Virus record (IMG/VR): IMGVR_UViG_3300021197_000145
Coordinates: 1-25,332 of that record
DNA length: 25,332 nucleotides
Source: a virus
Strand: one strand, 5' to 3'
In this document: positions 12,876 through 20,338 of the stretch, in pieces
Layout of the letters: every line of letters starts with the position of its first letter
How positions within the stretch are numbered: position 1 is the first letter of the stretch
Position numbers and translations under genes: made by a program
The notes under the pieces: model-generated
The model's input: the letters and a program-made list of their open reading frames with translations, nothing else
What the model was told of the DNA's origin: nothing
Databases searched by the model: none

Positions 12876-13262
12876 ATGATCAATCGAAGTGATCTAGAAG
12901 CGTTTGGATATTTTGATATGTTTCAAAACAGTCCAGACTATGAGAAAGATCCTGTACGTTTTTATAGCCAGTTTGTAGAGGATAAGATATTAACTAAAGG
13001 GCGTGATCGTCTTATAGAAAATACCCTCGGTCTTGCTGGCGAAGCGGGTGAGGTATCTGAAAAGATAAAGAAACTCTTTCGTGACAAGAATAGATTTAGT
13101 GATGAAGATATATTAAAAGAGTTAGGTGATGTGTTGTTCTACACAGTAGCTTTGGCAAACATCTTCGGTGGTAATCTGCGTAAGGTTATGGAGATGAACA
13201 TGGCAAAGCTAGATGACAGAGAGCAACGTGGTGTACTAAAGGGAAGCGGAGATAATAGATGA
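12876..13262 (+). CDS. mazG: MazG-like nucleotide pyrophosphohydrolase
   Basis: The 128-residue protein shows the MazG all-alpha NTP pyrophosphatase metal-binding pattern: E56-A-G-E59 in NTLGLAGEAGEVSEKIKKLF, then E82-L-G-D85 in KELGDVLFYTVALAN. MazG enzymes hydrolyse (d)NTPs to monophosphates. In marine phages they are thought to alter ppGpp or dNTP pools to keep the host in a growth-like state or to recycle bases. ATG 12876, about eight bases behind GAAGG, is preferred over GTG 12867 in the same frame. Its stop overlaps the RNR start (ATGA), so the two nucleotide enzymes are coupled. Confidence 0.88.
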   Translation: MINRSDLEAFGYFDMFQNSPDYEKDPVRFYSQFVEDKILTKGRDRLIENTLGLAGEAGEVSEKIKKLFRDKNRFSDEDILKELGDVLFYTVALANIFGGNLRKVMEMNMAKLDDREQRGVLKGSGDNR

Positions 13263-15163
13263 ATAACTACCTACCAACAGACTATCAATCCTTCATTCAT
13301 ACTTCACGGTATGCACGATGGCTTGAAGACGAAGGGCGACGAGAGTCTTGGGGCGAAACAGTACAACGGTATATAGAAAATGTCGTGAGTAAATTACCTG
13401 AAGTGGATACAGAGACTGTACACGAAATATCTCAATCTATTTTTGGTTTAGAGGTTATGCCCTCTATGCGAGCCATGATGACTGCTGGTCCTGCTGCTGA
13501 TCGTGACAATACTTGTATGTACAACTGCAGCTACCTACCCGTAGATGACCCTAAGTCCTTCGATGAGGCTATGTTTATCCTCTTGTGTGGTACTGGTGTC
13601 GGCTTCAGTGTTGAAAGGCAGTTCATTAGTAAGCTCCCTGAGATCCCGGAGTTGTTTAATAGTGACACTACTGTCGTAGTCAAAGACAGTAAGGAAGGTT
13701 GGGCTAAAGCTCTTCGTCAAGTTCTTGCTCTCCTTTGGGCTGGTGAAATCCCTAAGTGGGATGTAAGTTTGGTACGTCCCGCAGGTGCGAAGCTCAAGAC
13801 CTTTGGTGGTCGAGCATCAGGTCCAGCACCTCTTGTTGAGTTGTTCAACTTTGTTATTACTACCTTCAAAAATTCACAAGGACGTAAGCTATCTAGCATT
13901 GAGTGCCATGACATCATGTGTAAGATTGGTGAGGTAGTTGTTGTAGGTGGTGTACGTAGATCAGCTATGATCAGTTTGTCTAACTTGTCAGATGATCGGA
14001 TGCGTCACGCTAAGTCAGGTGCATGGTGGGAGAATGATCCACAACGTGCCTTAGCTAATAACAGTGTTAGTTATACAGAAAAACCAGATGCTGTTTCATT
14101 CATGAGAGAGTGGATGGCATTAGTAGAATCAGGGAGTGGAGAACGTGGTGTATTCAATCGTCAAGCAAGTAAGAAGCAAGCTGAAAAAAATGGTAGGCGT
14201 GATCCTAACTACGAGTTTGGAACTAACCCATGCAGTGAAATCATCTTGCGTCCTAATCAGTTCTGTAATCTTACAGAAGTTGTTATCCGTGCCACAGATA
14301 GTCTCAAAGATCTGGAACGAAAAGTCCGTATGGCAACTATTTTGGGAACCATACAGTCTACATACACAAAGTTCCCCTATCTGCGAAAAGTGTGGTCTAG
14401 AAATACAGAAGAAGAACGACTGCTTGGTGTGTCACTCACAGGGATAATGGACAATCCTTTAATGACACTAAAGAATAAAGGTTTGGAGAAGACTCTTGAA
14501 CATCTACGTGGGATCGCTGTATCTACTAATGCTGAATGGGCTGATCGTCTTGGTATACCTGTTGCTGCTGCAATTACGTGCATTAAACCATCGGGAACAG
14601 TTTCGCAACTGGTGGATAGTGCCTCTGGCATACATGCTCGCCATAGCCCCTATTATATCCGCACTGTGCGTGGTGATAATAAAGATCCGCTAACACAATT
14701 TATGATTGATCAGAGAATACCTAGTGAGCCTTGTGTTATGAAGCCAGATCAAACCACAGTGTTTAGCTTTCCTGTTCAATCTCCTAAAGGATCTGTAGTT
14801 ACAAAAGATATGACTGCGATAGAACAGCTAGAAATATGGCTTGCATATCAACGACATTTTTGTGAGCATAAACCTAGCGTTACAATAAATGTCCGAAAGG
14901 ATGAGTGGTTTGAAGTAGGTGCATTTGTTTACAAACACTTTGATGAGATGTCAGGTGTATCGTTCCTACCTTATAACGAACATACTTATCAGCAAGCACC
15001 CTATCAAGATATAGGCAAGCATGATTATAAAACTTTGTTATCCTGTATGCCAGATACTATTGATTGGACTAAGCTTGCTTCGTATGAAAGTGAAGATAAC
15101 ACTGTAGCAATGCAAACTATGGCTTGCTCTGGTGACGTGTGTGAAATAGTAGACATAACATAA
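13259..15163 (+). CDS. nrdJ: class II (B12-dependent) ribonucleotide reductase
   Basis: The 634-residue enzyme reduces ribonucleotides to deoxyribonucleotides for phage DNA synthesis. The thiyl-radical Cys lies in NPCSEI (C325), with a redox partner C336 in QFCNLTEV. Their 11-residue spacing equals that of C408 and C419 in the Lactobacillus leichmannii enzyme. N-terminal C86/C90 (NTCMYNCSY) and the C-terminal shuttle pair C623/C628 (CSGDVC) complete the set. PSGTVSQLVDSASGIHARH is the usual phosphate-binding region. The length (739 in L. leichmannii) and the absence of a separate small subunit gene support the monomeric adenosylcobalamin class. It therefore needs a B12-containing host cell. 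It overlaps mazG by 4 bp and shares the transcript with it. Confidence 0.92.
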   Translation: MNNYLPTDYQSFIHTSRYARWLEDEGRRESWGETVQRYIENVVSKLPEVDTETVHEISQSIFGLEVMPSMRAMMTAGPAADRDNTCMYNCSYLPVDDPKSFDEAMFILLCGTGVGFSVERQFISKLPEIPELFNSDTTVVVKDSKEGWAKALRQVLALLWAGEIPKWDVSLVRPAGAKLKTFGGRASGPAPLVELFNFVITTFKNSQGRKLSSIECHDIMCKIGEVVVVGGVRRSAMISLSNLSDDRMRHAKSGAWWENDPQRALANNSVSYTEKPDAVSFMREWMALVESGSGERGVFNRQASKKQAEKNGRRDPNYEFGTNPCSEIILRPNQFCNLTEVVIRATDSLKDLERKVRMATILGTIQSTYTKFPYLRKVWSRNTEEERLLGVSLTGIMDNPLMTLKNKGLEKTLEHLRGIAVSTNAEWADRLGIPVAAAITCIKPSGTVSQLVDSASGIHARHSPYYIRTVRGDNKDPLTQFMIDQRIPSEPCVMKPDQTTVFSFPVQSPKGSVVTKDMTAIEQLEIWLAYQRHFCEHKPSVTINVRKDEWFEVGAFVYKHFDEMSGVSFLPYNEHTYQQAPYQDIGKHDYKTLLSCMPDTIDWTKLASYESEDNTVAMQTMACSGDVCEIVDIT

Positions 15164-15174
15164 AGGAGAAAAAT

Positions 15175-15267
15175 ATGTTTGAAGTAATGACATTTATTGC
15201 AGGTGCAATAGTAGTAGCAGATCTTGTTATCCCACTAGCAGTGGATATGATCTCAGGTCTGTTCTAA
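15175..15267 (+). CDS. tiny hydrophobic protein, 30 aa
   Basis: ATG 15175 follows a strong AAAGGAG (15162-15168), and the frame ends in TAA 15265-15267, overlapping the next ATG by one base (TAATG). Nearly the whole product is one hydrophobic helix with two Asp residues (FIAGAIVVADLVIPLAV), so it is a probable single-span membrane protein. It could be a holin-like or accessory peptide, but there is no specific evidence. Confidence 0.55.
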   Translation: MFEVMTFIAGAIVVADLVIPLAVDMISGLF

Positions 15268-15455
15268 TGTATGTGCTAGTGCTCATCATGACCTTTCAAG
15301 GGAATATGAAAGTACAAGCTTTTCACTCTCTGTTTCCAGATTATGAAACTTGTATACAAGTGGCTACAACAATGGAAGATAGATTGGTGAGCACTAAGCC
15401 ATCACCAGATGCTACAGCAAATACATATTGTTTTGAAATACCTAAAGGTGTCTAA
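15267..15455 (+). CDS. hypothetical small exported or membrane-anchored protein, 62 aa
   Basis: It starts at ATG 15267, overlapping the preceding stop, and ends at TAA 15453-15455, overlapping the endonuclease VII start in the same TAATG way. The N-terminus MYVLVLIMTF is hydrophobic but short. The rest has two Cys (YETCIQ and NTYCFE) that could form a disulfide if exported. I recall similar 'Y.L.L.MTFQG' small proteins in marine phages without known role. Confidence 0.6.
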   Translation: MYVLVLIMTFQGNMKVQAFHSLFPDYETCIQVATTMEDRLVSTKPSPDATANTYCFEIPKGV

Positions 15456-15835
15456 TGCAACTAGAATTATTCCCCATAGTTGAGAGTAAATCAGATGGAG
15501 ATGTTCAATGTAGAAACTGTAAAAAGTATTTACCCCTGAGTAACTTTAGACACAGGTCAGACAGAGTAAATAACTACAGGGTTAAGTCTTGTAAGACGTG
15601 TGAAAAAGAGGAGAACTTAATACTAAAAAATCTTCACGATACTTCACCAAAGAAGCTTGGTTTTTGTGAGTGTTGCAGAGAAGATTTTGATAATAAAGAC
15701 TTGAACTTAGATCATTGTCATGATACACTTTCATTCAGAGGTTGGCTCTGCGGTAAATGTAATTCTGGTATTGCATTACTAGGTGACAATAAAGAAGGGG
15801 TTCAAAGAGCACTTAAATACTTAACTGGTAAATAA
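15455..15835 (+). CDS. recombination endonuclease VII family (T4 gp49-like)
   Basis: The 126-residue protein combines an N-terminal Cys-x2-Cys ... Cys-x2-Cys zinc ribbon (CRNC at about residues 23-26, CKTC at about 46-49) with a His-Me finger nuclease core: CECCREDF, then LNLDHCHDTLSFRGWLCGKC and NSGIALLGD. The DHCH...GWLC..CN pattern is characteristic of endonuclease VII, which resolves Holliday junctions and other branched DNA before packaging. T7 gp3 plays the equivalent role. It overlaps the preceding gene by one base. With the Cas4-like and resolvase-like proteins upstream, this makes at least three DNA-processing nucleases in the module. Confidence 0.88.
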   Translation: MQLELFPIVESKSDGDVQCRNCKKYLPLSNFRHRSDRVNNYRVKSCKTCEKEENLILKNLHDTSPKKLGFCECCREDFDNKDLNLDHCHDTLSFRGWLCGKCNSGIALLGDNKEGVQRALKYLTGK

Positions 15836-15849
15836 TAAGGATACTAAAA

Positions 15850-16296
15850 ATGGCAGTAAGAAAAAAGTTTAATCGTTCTCTTTACAAAGCCTACGATGGC
15901 AAAGCTAAAGAAGCTCTGGTCAAACACTTAGAATCTAAAGGTCATACAATTCTTCAAGATAAAGAAGACTATTACGCTGATGTAGTTTCAGAAAAAGATG
16001 GATATACTTACTTCAACGAAGCGGAAGTAAAGGTAGCATGGGATGAGGATTGGCCTGAGCATTGGGCTGAGATTAGAATACCAGAAAGAAAACAAAGACT
16101 ACTAGATAAATACGAGGGAACAAATGGGGTTCTTAATTTCTATGTATTTCGTAGTGACATGAAACAAGCTTGGCGTATTAAAGATACCAAGCTAACACAA
16201 GAAAGTTTAGGAGAAGCAAAAGGTAGGTACATACGAAAAGGAGAATTGTTCTTTCACATTCCTTATACAGAAGCGGAGCTAGTAGAAATACGATGA
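15850..16296 (+). CDS. putative PD-(D/E)XK nuclease-like protein, 148 aa
   Basis: ATG 15850 follows AAGGATAC (15837-15844). The start is very basic (MAVRKKFNRSLYKAYDGKAK). A nuclease-like pattern follows: a helix (LVKHLESKGH), D44 in DYYADVV, and E59-V-K61 in YFNEAEVKVAW. The later WPEHWAEIRIPERKQRLLDK and NFYVFRSDMKQAWRI segments are typical of a restriction-endonuclease-type core. The D...ExK spacing and order fit PD-(D/E)XK, but I do not recognise a named subfamily. Its stop overlaps the next gene (ATGA). It could be a structural recombination partner rather than an active nuclease. Confidence 0.6.
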   Translation: MAVRKKFNRSLYKAYDGKAKEALVKHLESKGHTILQDKEDYYADVVSEKDGYTYFNEAEVKVAWDEDWPEHWAEIRIPERKQRLLDKYEGTNGVLNFYVFRSDMKQAWRIKDTKLTQESLGEAKGRYIRKGELFFHIPYTEAELVEIR

Positions 16297-16526
16297 GTTA
16301 TGATGCGGTAAATAATCCTGCCCACTATAAACTAGGTGATGGCATTGAGTGTATTGATTACATTAAACAGGTACTTACACCTGAAGAGTTCAAGGGTTAC
16401 TGTCATGGTAATTTAATTAAGTATCAACACCGTCATGGGTACAAAGGTAATCCTGTTGAGGATATGGAAAAAGCTGAGTGGTACTTACGTAAAATGTTAG
16501 AGGCTATGAAGGAGATTCGTAAATGA
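16293..16526 (+). CDS. DUF3310 (SaV-like) protein
   Basis: The 77-residue product has the family pattern of phage DUF3310: V-N-x-P-x-H-Y near the N-terminus (NNPAHYKLGDGIECIDYI), then F-K-G-Y-C-x-G-N-x-I-K-Y-x-x-R (residues about 34-48), then a C-terminal helix K-A-x-W-Y-L (DMEKAEWYLRKMLEAM). The function of the family is unknown; it is common in replication regions of many phages. The start overlaps the stop of the preceding gene, and the end overlaps the start of the RMF-like gene. Confidence 0.85.
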   Translation: MSYDAVNNPAHYKLGDGIECIDYIKQVLTPEEFKGYCHGNLIKYQHRHGYKGNPVEDMEKAEWYLRKMLEAMKEIRK

Positions 16527-16693
16527 AACCTTTTCAAAAAGGTATAGAAGCATTTAAAAAAGGACGGTTAGGGAATCCCTACCGTCCTAATACTAAAGAT
16601 AATCGTGATTGGGAGTTTGGTTTCAACAGAGCCTACTTTGCAAATCTAGAAAAAGTTTTAGAGAATGAAAACAAAATTAGAAACAGAAGCTAA
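16523..16693 (+). CDS. small protein resembling ribosome modulation factor, 56 aa
   Basis: ATG 16523 overlaps the DUF3310 gene end, behind AAGGAGA (16509-16515). The product carries G-I-E-A-F-x-x-G-R ... N-P-Y ... N-R-D-W-E-F-G-F-x-x-A-Y-F, which follows the order of bacterial RMF (G-Y-x-A-G-x-x-G-R ... C-P-Y ... R-x-W-x-x-G-W-x-x-A). RMF (about 55 aa) binds the 30S subunit and dimerises ribosomes into inactive 100S particles. A phage relative might adjust host ribosomes or bind RNA, but RMF-like motifs also occur in small phage proteins of unknown role. The match is by eye only. An unusually strong hairpin (16562-16587) lies inside the gene. Confidence 0.6.
   Translation: MKPFQKGIEAFKKGRLGNPYRPNTKDNRDWEFGFNRAYFANLEKVLENENKIRNRS
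16562..16587 (+). other. strong intragenic hairpin in the RMF-like gene
   Basis: GGACGG (16562-16567) pairs with CCGTCC (16582-16587) and TAGGG (16569-16573) with CCCTA (16577-16581), giving an 11-bp stem with one bulged T and a three-base loop. It is G/C-rich for this genome and is not followed by a T-run, so it is not a standard terminator. The element could be an RNA-processing or attenuation structure near the end of the rightward transcript. Confidence 0.5.
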
Positions 16694-16871
16694 GAAGTAC
16701 GTACAAAGTAAACGTACTCCCAAAGACACTAAGCCTTTGACTGCAAGACGTTACCTAGCTGGGCAAGCCCTAGCTGGGTTACTTGTTAATAGTAGAGGTG
16801 CACAAATGATAGATATAAAGAAGGCTGCATATGAGTGGGCAGACTACATGCTAGATGACGATACTAGTTAA
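16665..16871 (+). CDS. conserved small phage protein, 68 aa
   Basis: ATG 16665 lies within the 3' end of the RMF-like gene with only a weak GAG ribosome site. The N-terminus is basic (KLETEAKKYVQSKRTP), followed by a helix-rich body with TARRYLAGQALAGLLVN and KKAAYEWADYMLDD. I recall this 'A..AL.GLL.N ... A...AD.ML' pattern from small uncharacterised proteins of many phages. It is the last rightward gene, and its last 8 bp overlap the end of the convergent structural gene. Confidence 0.7.
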   Translation: MKTKLETEAKKYVQSKRTPKDTKPLTARRYLAGQALAGLLVNSRGAQMIDIKKAAYEWADYMLDDDTS

Positions 16872-19800
16872 TACCTTTTGGATTCATAGCTTGTGTTCTA
16901 AACATTAATATTTGACGTCTTTCTAATTCATTTGCAACGCTTTCAGCGTCAGCAATATAGTCTTGAGATGTGCTATATTTACCGTTGGTCTGAGCAGAAG
17001 CTGCCTCATTAAATTTTTCTGCTCCATATTCTGCACGTTTAAGATAGTAGACATTTCTTAAATAACCTGCAGCTTTAACTGGATTTTTTGCTAACATATT
17101 AGACAACATATCTGTCGCAAGATTAACTTCTCTTTTAATTTCGTTGTTAATAAAAGCTTTAAAATATTCTCTTTTTTCATCTATGTCTGTTATTTCATCA
17201 TAGACTTTTTGAGTTGCTTTTGCACGAGTAGGTACTTGTTCTGATCTAAAGTTTTCAAACTTTAAGTGTAAGTTTTGAGACAGTCTTGCACGAACAAAGT
17301 AATCAATGACAGGATTATCAACTCTACTGCTACCATACAGTTGATACTCTTTTAAACCTAGTTTATTTATTTCTTTTTCTATTTCTGTTTTAGGTGGTGA
17401 AGAAGACAAGCCAGTAAAAGTTTTCTTTAGTGGATTCATTTTACCAATAGCATTAGGATTAAAGATACCGTAGTAAGGTACGTCATATCCTTTTGCAGAA
17501 CCTTCCTGCGAATACTGAAGCTTTGTACCATCTAGCATTGCAGCATAGTCTGGTAAGAATCTAGTTGCCCTACTTGTAAAAGTTCCTTGAGGTGTTTCAA
17601 AAGAACTAACATCAGTTCCCTTAGCTAAGTCTCTTGTGTATGGAGCACCAGCAGATTCATAAGTTGTTTGACCTTTAATATCTTTAGCCAACTGAAAAGG
17701 TATCGGGTAGGTAAACGTAGATACAATGTTACCAGCTATTTTTTCTAGCTCTTCTGTTACTCCATCCTCTTCCCATGATTTATAAAGTTCTCTAAGTCCA
17801 GATATATCTGCACCCATGTCATTTAATCCACCCATAACAGATCCAACTTCACCAAGCATTCCAAAATCTCCTTGATTCATACGGCCAAGGTTATTGTTGT
17901 ATCTGTACCATTGATCACCAATAAATATTGGTGCTATTATAAAACCTAATGACGATGAAATATCTTCATCACCTTTAATCTCATTTTCAAGAGACTTGTA
18001 ATCTACTTTACCTTCTTTACTTTTAGCAAGTACATATCCAAGTAGTATTAGACTACCCCCAGTTACTTGTCTTACCCTTCTATCCTCTAAAGATTTATAA
18101 GGATCACCAGTAACATACTTTATTCTTCCCTTACCCACATTTACTTTTTCTAGTTTGTTAGTAATTTCACCTAATATTGGGGTATAGTCTGCAATCATTT
18201 CAATATGATTAGCTACATATCTAGGAAAAGGTACGCCAAAAACTCCTGACATTACAAAAGGAAGTTTTTTATTTACATCGGAAGCCATTCTAGCACCTGC
18301 CCCAAAAATAGACTCATCTCCCATATATGTTCTTTGCATTGTAAATCTGTTAGCATCATCTAACGCTTTATCCACAATGCTTTTATCTAGTTTATCTAGT
18401 TTACCCTTATTAATAATAAAATCTTTTACATTTGTACCCAGTTCTTTATTATTTAATGTACGTAACTGCCTGTCTAAACTTCCAAAGAATGCAGCCTCTT
18501 TAAACACAGTATCTGTAGCAGTGTTTAATATGTTTACAAATCTACCTGCCTTAGCAAAAGCGGATTGACTTTGACCAGACATCTCAGATCTCATAGTCTC
18601 ATGAAATGTTCTGGCGTAAGAGTCAGGCATCTCTAGCTCTAGCATTTCTCTTGCCACTTGTGCAGTTGCACTATCCATAGACATGCCACGAAGTGTGGCA
18701 GTCATATTACGAACAGTGTTACCTAGTCCACTACCTTCTTGACGAGTAATTGTTCTATACATTCCTCTGTAGAACTCATCTGACATTTCAACCGCAGCTA
18801 ATAAAGCAGTAGAAGTAACGTTACGTGCTGTAGTTGCTGGCTGAGATGTCATAAATGCAATACGCATTTGATCCATCTCTTGTAGGGTGTAGTAAGTTCC
18901 TTTAATTGCCTTACCAGTGGCACTACTAAAAGCAGAATTTTTAACTATGTTAGCAGTTATTTCCGCAGCTTTTAAATCATCTATACTAGATAAGCCTCTT
19001 GAAGATAATTCACTTAAATTTGCATTTAAACTTTTAAGTGCAGAGTCTTCAGGTATTCTTTGGCTTGTAGCTCTACCTGCAAGTTTAGCTATCTGAGAAG
19101 CTTCAGCAAGTTTTTTACCTGCCTCAGAAAGATCAGCTAAATAAATTAAAGAAAACTGTTCTTTAGTTAAATCATATTTTTCCATTAACTCTGGTACAAT
19201 TTTCGTTACATCTATATCTCCACCATCTATTAACGAAGATATCTTAGACGTAATTCTTTCATTTGGTTTTAAATCAATTGTCTCTGCTAACTCTATTGTT
19301 GCTGCGGTAATAGATCTAAGAGTAGTTAAATCTAAACCAGAACTAAGAGAAGATTCGACAGAAGTATCAAGCAAAGATCGTTTAAGTGCTTCACCCTGCT
19401 TAACTTTATCTGGATCTAGTGCATCTTTTAATACACCCTTAGTCCTGTCACCTTTCCTAGCAGCTAAGGTAGCTTCCATATCTAATGTTCTATTAACTGC
19501 GAAGTCACTTCTTTCAGCACTTGCATTTTCTAAAGTTTCTTTAGACTTAGCATTAGCTTTTTTAGCATTAGCTGCATTAGTTTTTTGTTGTTGACTAATT
19601 AACTCTTCAACATTAATTGCTTTTTTCTTTGTTAGCAACGCACCTAAGCTACCACCTACAGCACCCAGAGTAGCACTAACTGCTGCATCTTTAGCTAGAT
19701 CTGATGTCGTGTAGTCGTAGCCTTCTGTGTAAGCTCCCATATCCGACAGGTCTTCACGAGCCTCTCCTGCTGCACCAGCGGTAGCTGCACCAATAGCACC

Positions 19801-20328
19801 CTCTGTTACAGCACCAGTGGCAGCACCTTTAATCATTACATTCTTAGTAAAGTAATCTTTTAATTGTTTACGTACTAGTATTTGAGTACCTTTTGTAGCT
19901 GCTTTAGCTGCTGCCTTAGATAGACCAAAGCTACCCATACCTAAAAATGTAGATGGAGATTTAATTATTGCCTCTGCATAGTCAGCTGTAGCAGTATCTC
20001 TCCACCCAGCAGTTTCTGTTTTACCTACAGACTCTACATTATCCCAAGCTTGAATAAGATTACCAAAGGATTGCTTACCTAAAATGTTTGCACCCTTATC
20101 TCTTACATAGTTTAAATCTTTTAATGCAGTTGCATCATGTGCAGATTGAAATCGCATATGTTCAGCAAACTTTTGAGCAAGCTTTTCAAAACCTTGTTCT
20201 TTCATTTCTGCTTTGGACATATTATATCTGCCACCAGAAAAAAATCTGACAAGATCCACTTTAAAATCATCTTCTTTAACAAGATCCATAAAGTTTTTTT
20301 CTTCTATGTTTTCTAAGTAAGAGGTCAC
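16864..20328 (-). CDS. very large putative internal virion (ejection) protein, 1154 aa
   Basis: The start is GTG (20326-20328), about six bases after AAAGGA, and the stop of the upstream gene lies inside that ribosome site. The product is long, mostly helical and charged. A Gly/Ala-rich hydrophobic stretch (residues about 165-235, for example GAIGAATAGAAGEA and SATLGAVGGSLGALL) could insert into a membrane. A central conserved-looking segment is MTSQPATTARN (near residue 490), and a later weakly hydrophobic one is GSLILLGYVLAKS. Position after a transglycosylase gene and size (T7 gp16 is 1318 aa) suggest a DNA-ejection protein injected from the capsid. No enzyme motif was found. Its 3' end overlaps the opposing gene by 8 bp. 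Confidence 0.72.
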   Translation of the reverse strand: MTSYLENIEEKNFMDLVKEDDFKVDLVRFFSGGRYNMSKAEMKEQGFEKLAQKFAEHMRFQSAHDATALKDLNYVRDKGANILGKQSFGNLIQAWDNVESVGKTETAGWRDTATADYAEAIIKSPSTFLGMGSFGLSKAAAKAATKGTQILVRKQLKDYFTKNVMIKGAATGAVTEGAIGAATAGAAGEAREDLSDMGAYTEGYDYTTSDLAKDAAVSATLGAVGGSLGALLTKKKAINVEELISQQQKTNAANAKKANAKSKETLENASAERSDFAVNRTLDMEATLAARKGDRTKGVLKDALDPDKVKQGEALKRSLLDTSVESSLSSGLDLTTLRSITAATIELAETIDLKPNERITSKISSLIDGGDIDVTKIVPELMEKYDLTKEQFSLIYLADLSEAGKKLAEASQIAKLAGRATSQRIPEDSALKSLNANLSELSSRGLSSIDDLKAAEITANIVKNSAFSSATGKAIKGTYYTLQEMDQMRIAFMTSQPATTARNVTSTALLAAVEMSDEFYRGMYRTITRQEGSGLGNTVRNMTATLRGMSMDSATAQVAREMLELEMPDSYARTFHETMRSEMSGQSQSAFAKAGRFVNILNTATDTVFKEAAFFGSLDRQLRTLNNKELGTNVKDFIINKGKLDKLDKSIVDKALDDANRFTMQRTYMGDESIFGAGARMASDVNKKLPFVMSGVFGVPFPRYVANHIEMIADYTPILGEITNKLEKVNVGKGRIKYVTGDPYKSLEDRRVRQVTGGSLILLGYVLAKSKEGKVDYKSLENEIKGDEDISSSLGFIIAPIFIGDQWYRYNNNLGRMNQGDFGMLGEVGSVMGGLNDMGADISGLRELYKSWEEDGVTEELEKIAGNIVSTFTYPIPFQLAKDIKGQTTYESAGAPYTRDLAKGTDVSSFETPQGTFTSRATRFLPDYAAMLDGTKLQYSQEGSAKGYDVPYYGIFNPNAIGKMNPLKKTFTGLSSSPPKTEIEKEINKLGLKEYQLYGSSRVDNPVIDYFVRARLSQNLHLKFENFRSEQVPTRAKATQKVYDEITDIDEKREYFKAFINNEIKREVNLATDMLSNMLAKNPVKAAGYLRNVYYLKRAEYGAEKFNEAASAQTNGKYSTSQDYIADAESVANELERRQILMFRTQAMNPKGIN

Positions 20329-20338
20329 AACAAGTCCT

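Noticed and set aside
12845-12892. 15-codon frame MTRLTLEGDKDDQSK before mazG
   Set aside because: It is too short and overlaps both neighbours. It could be a leader peptide, but nothing specific supports it.
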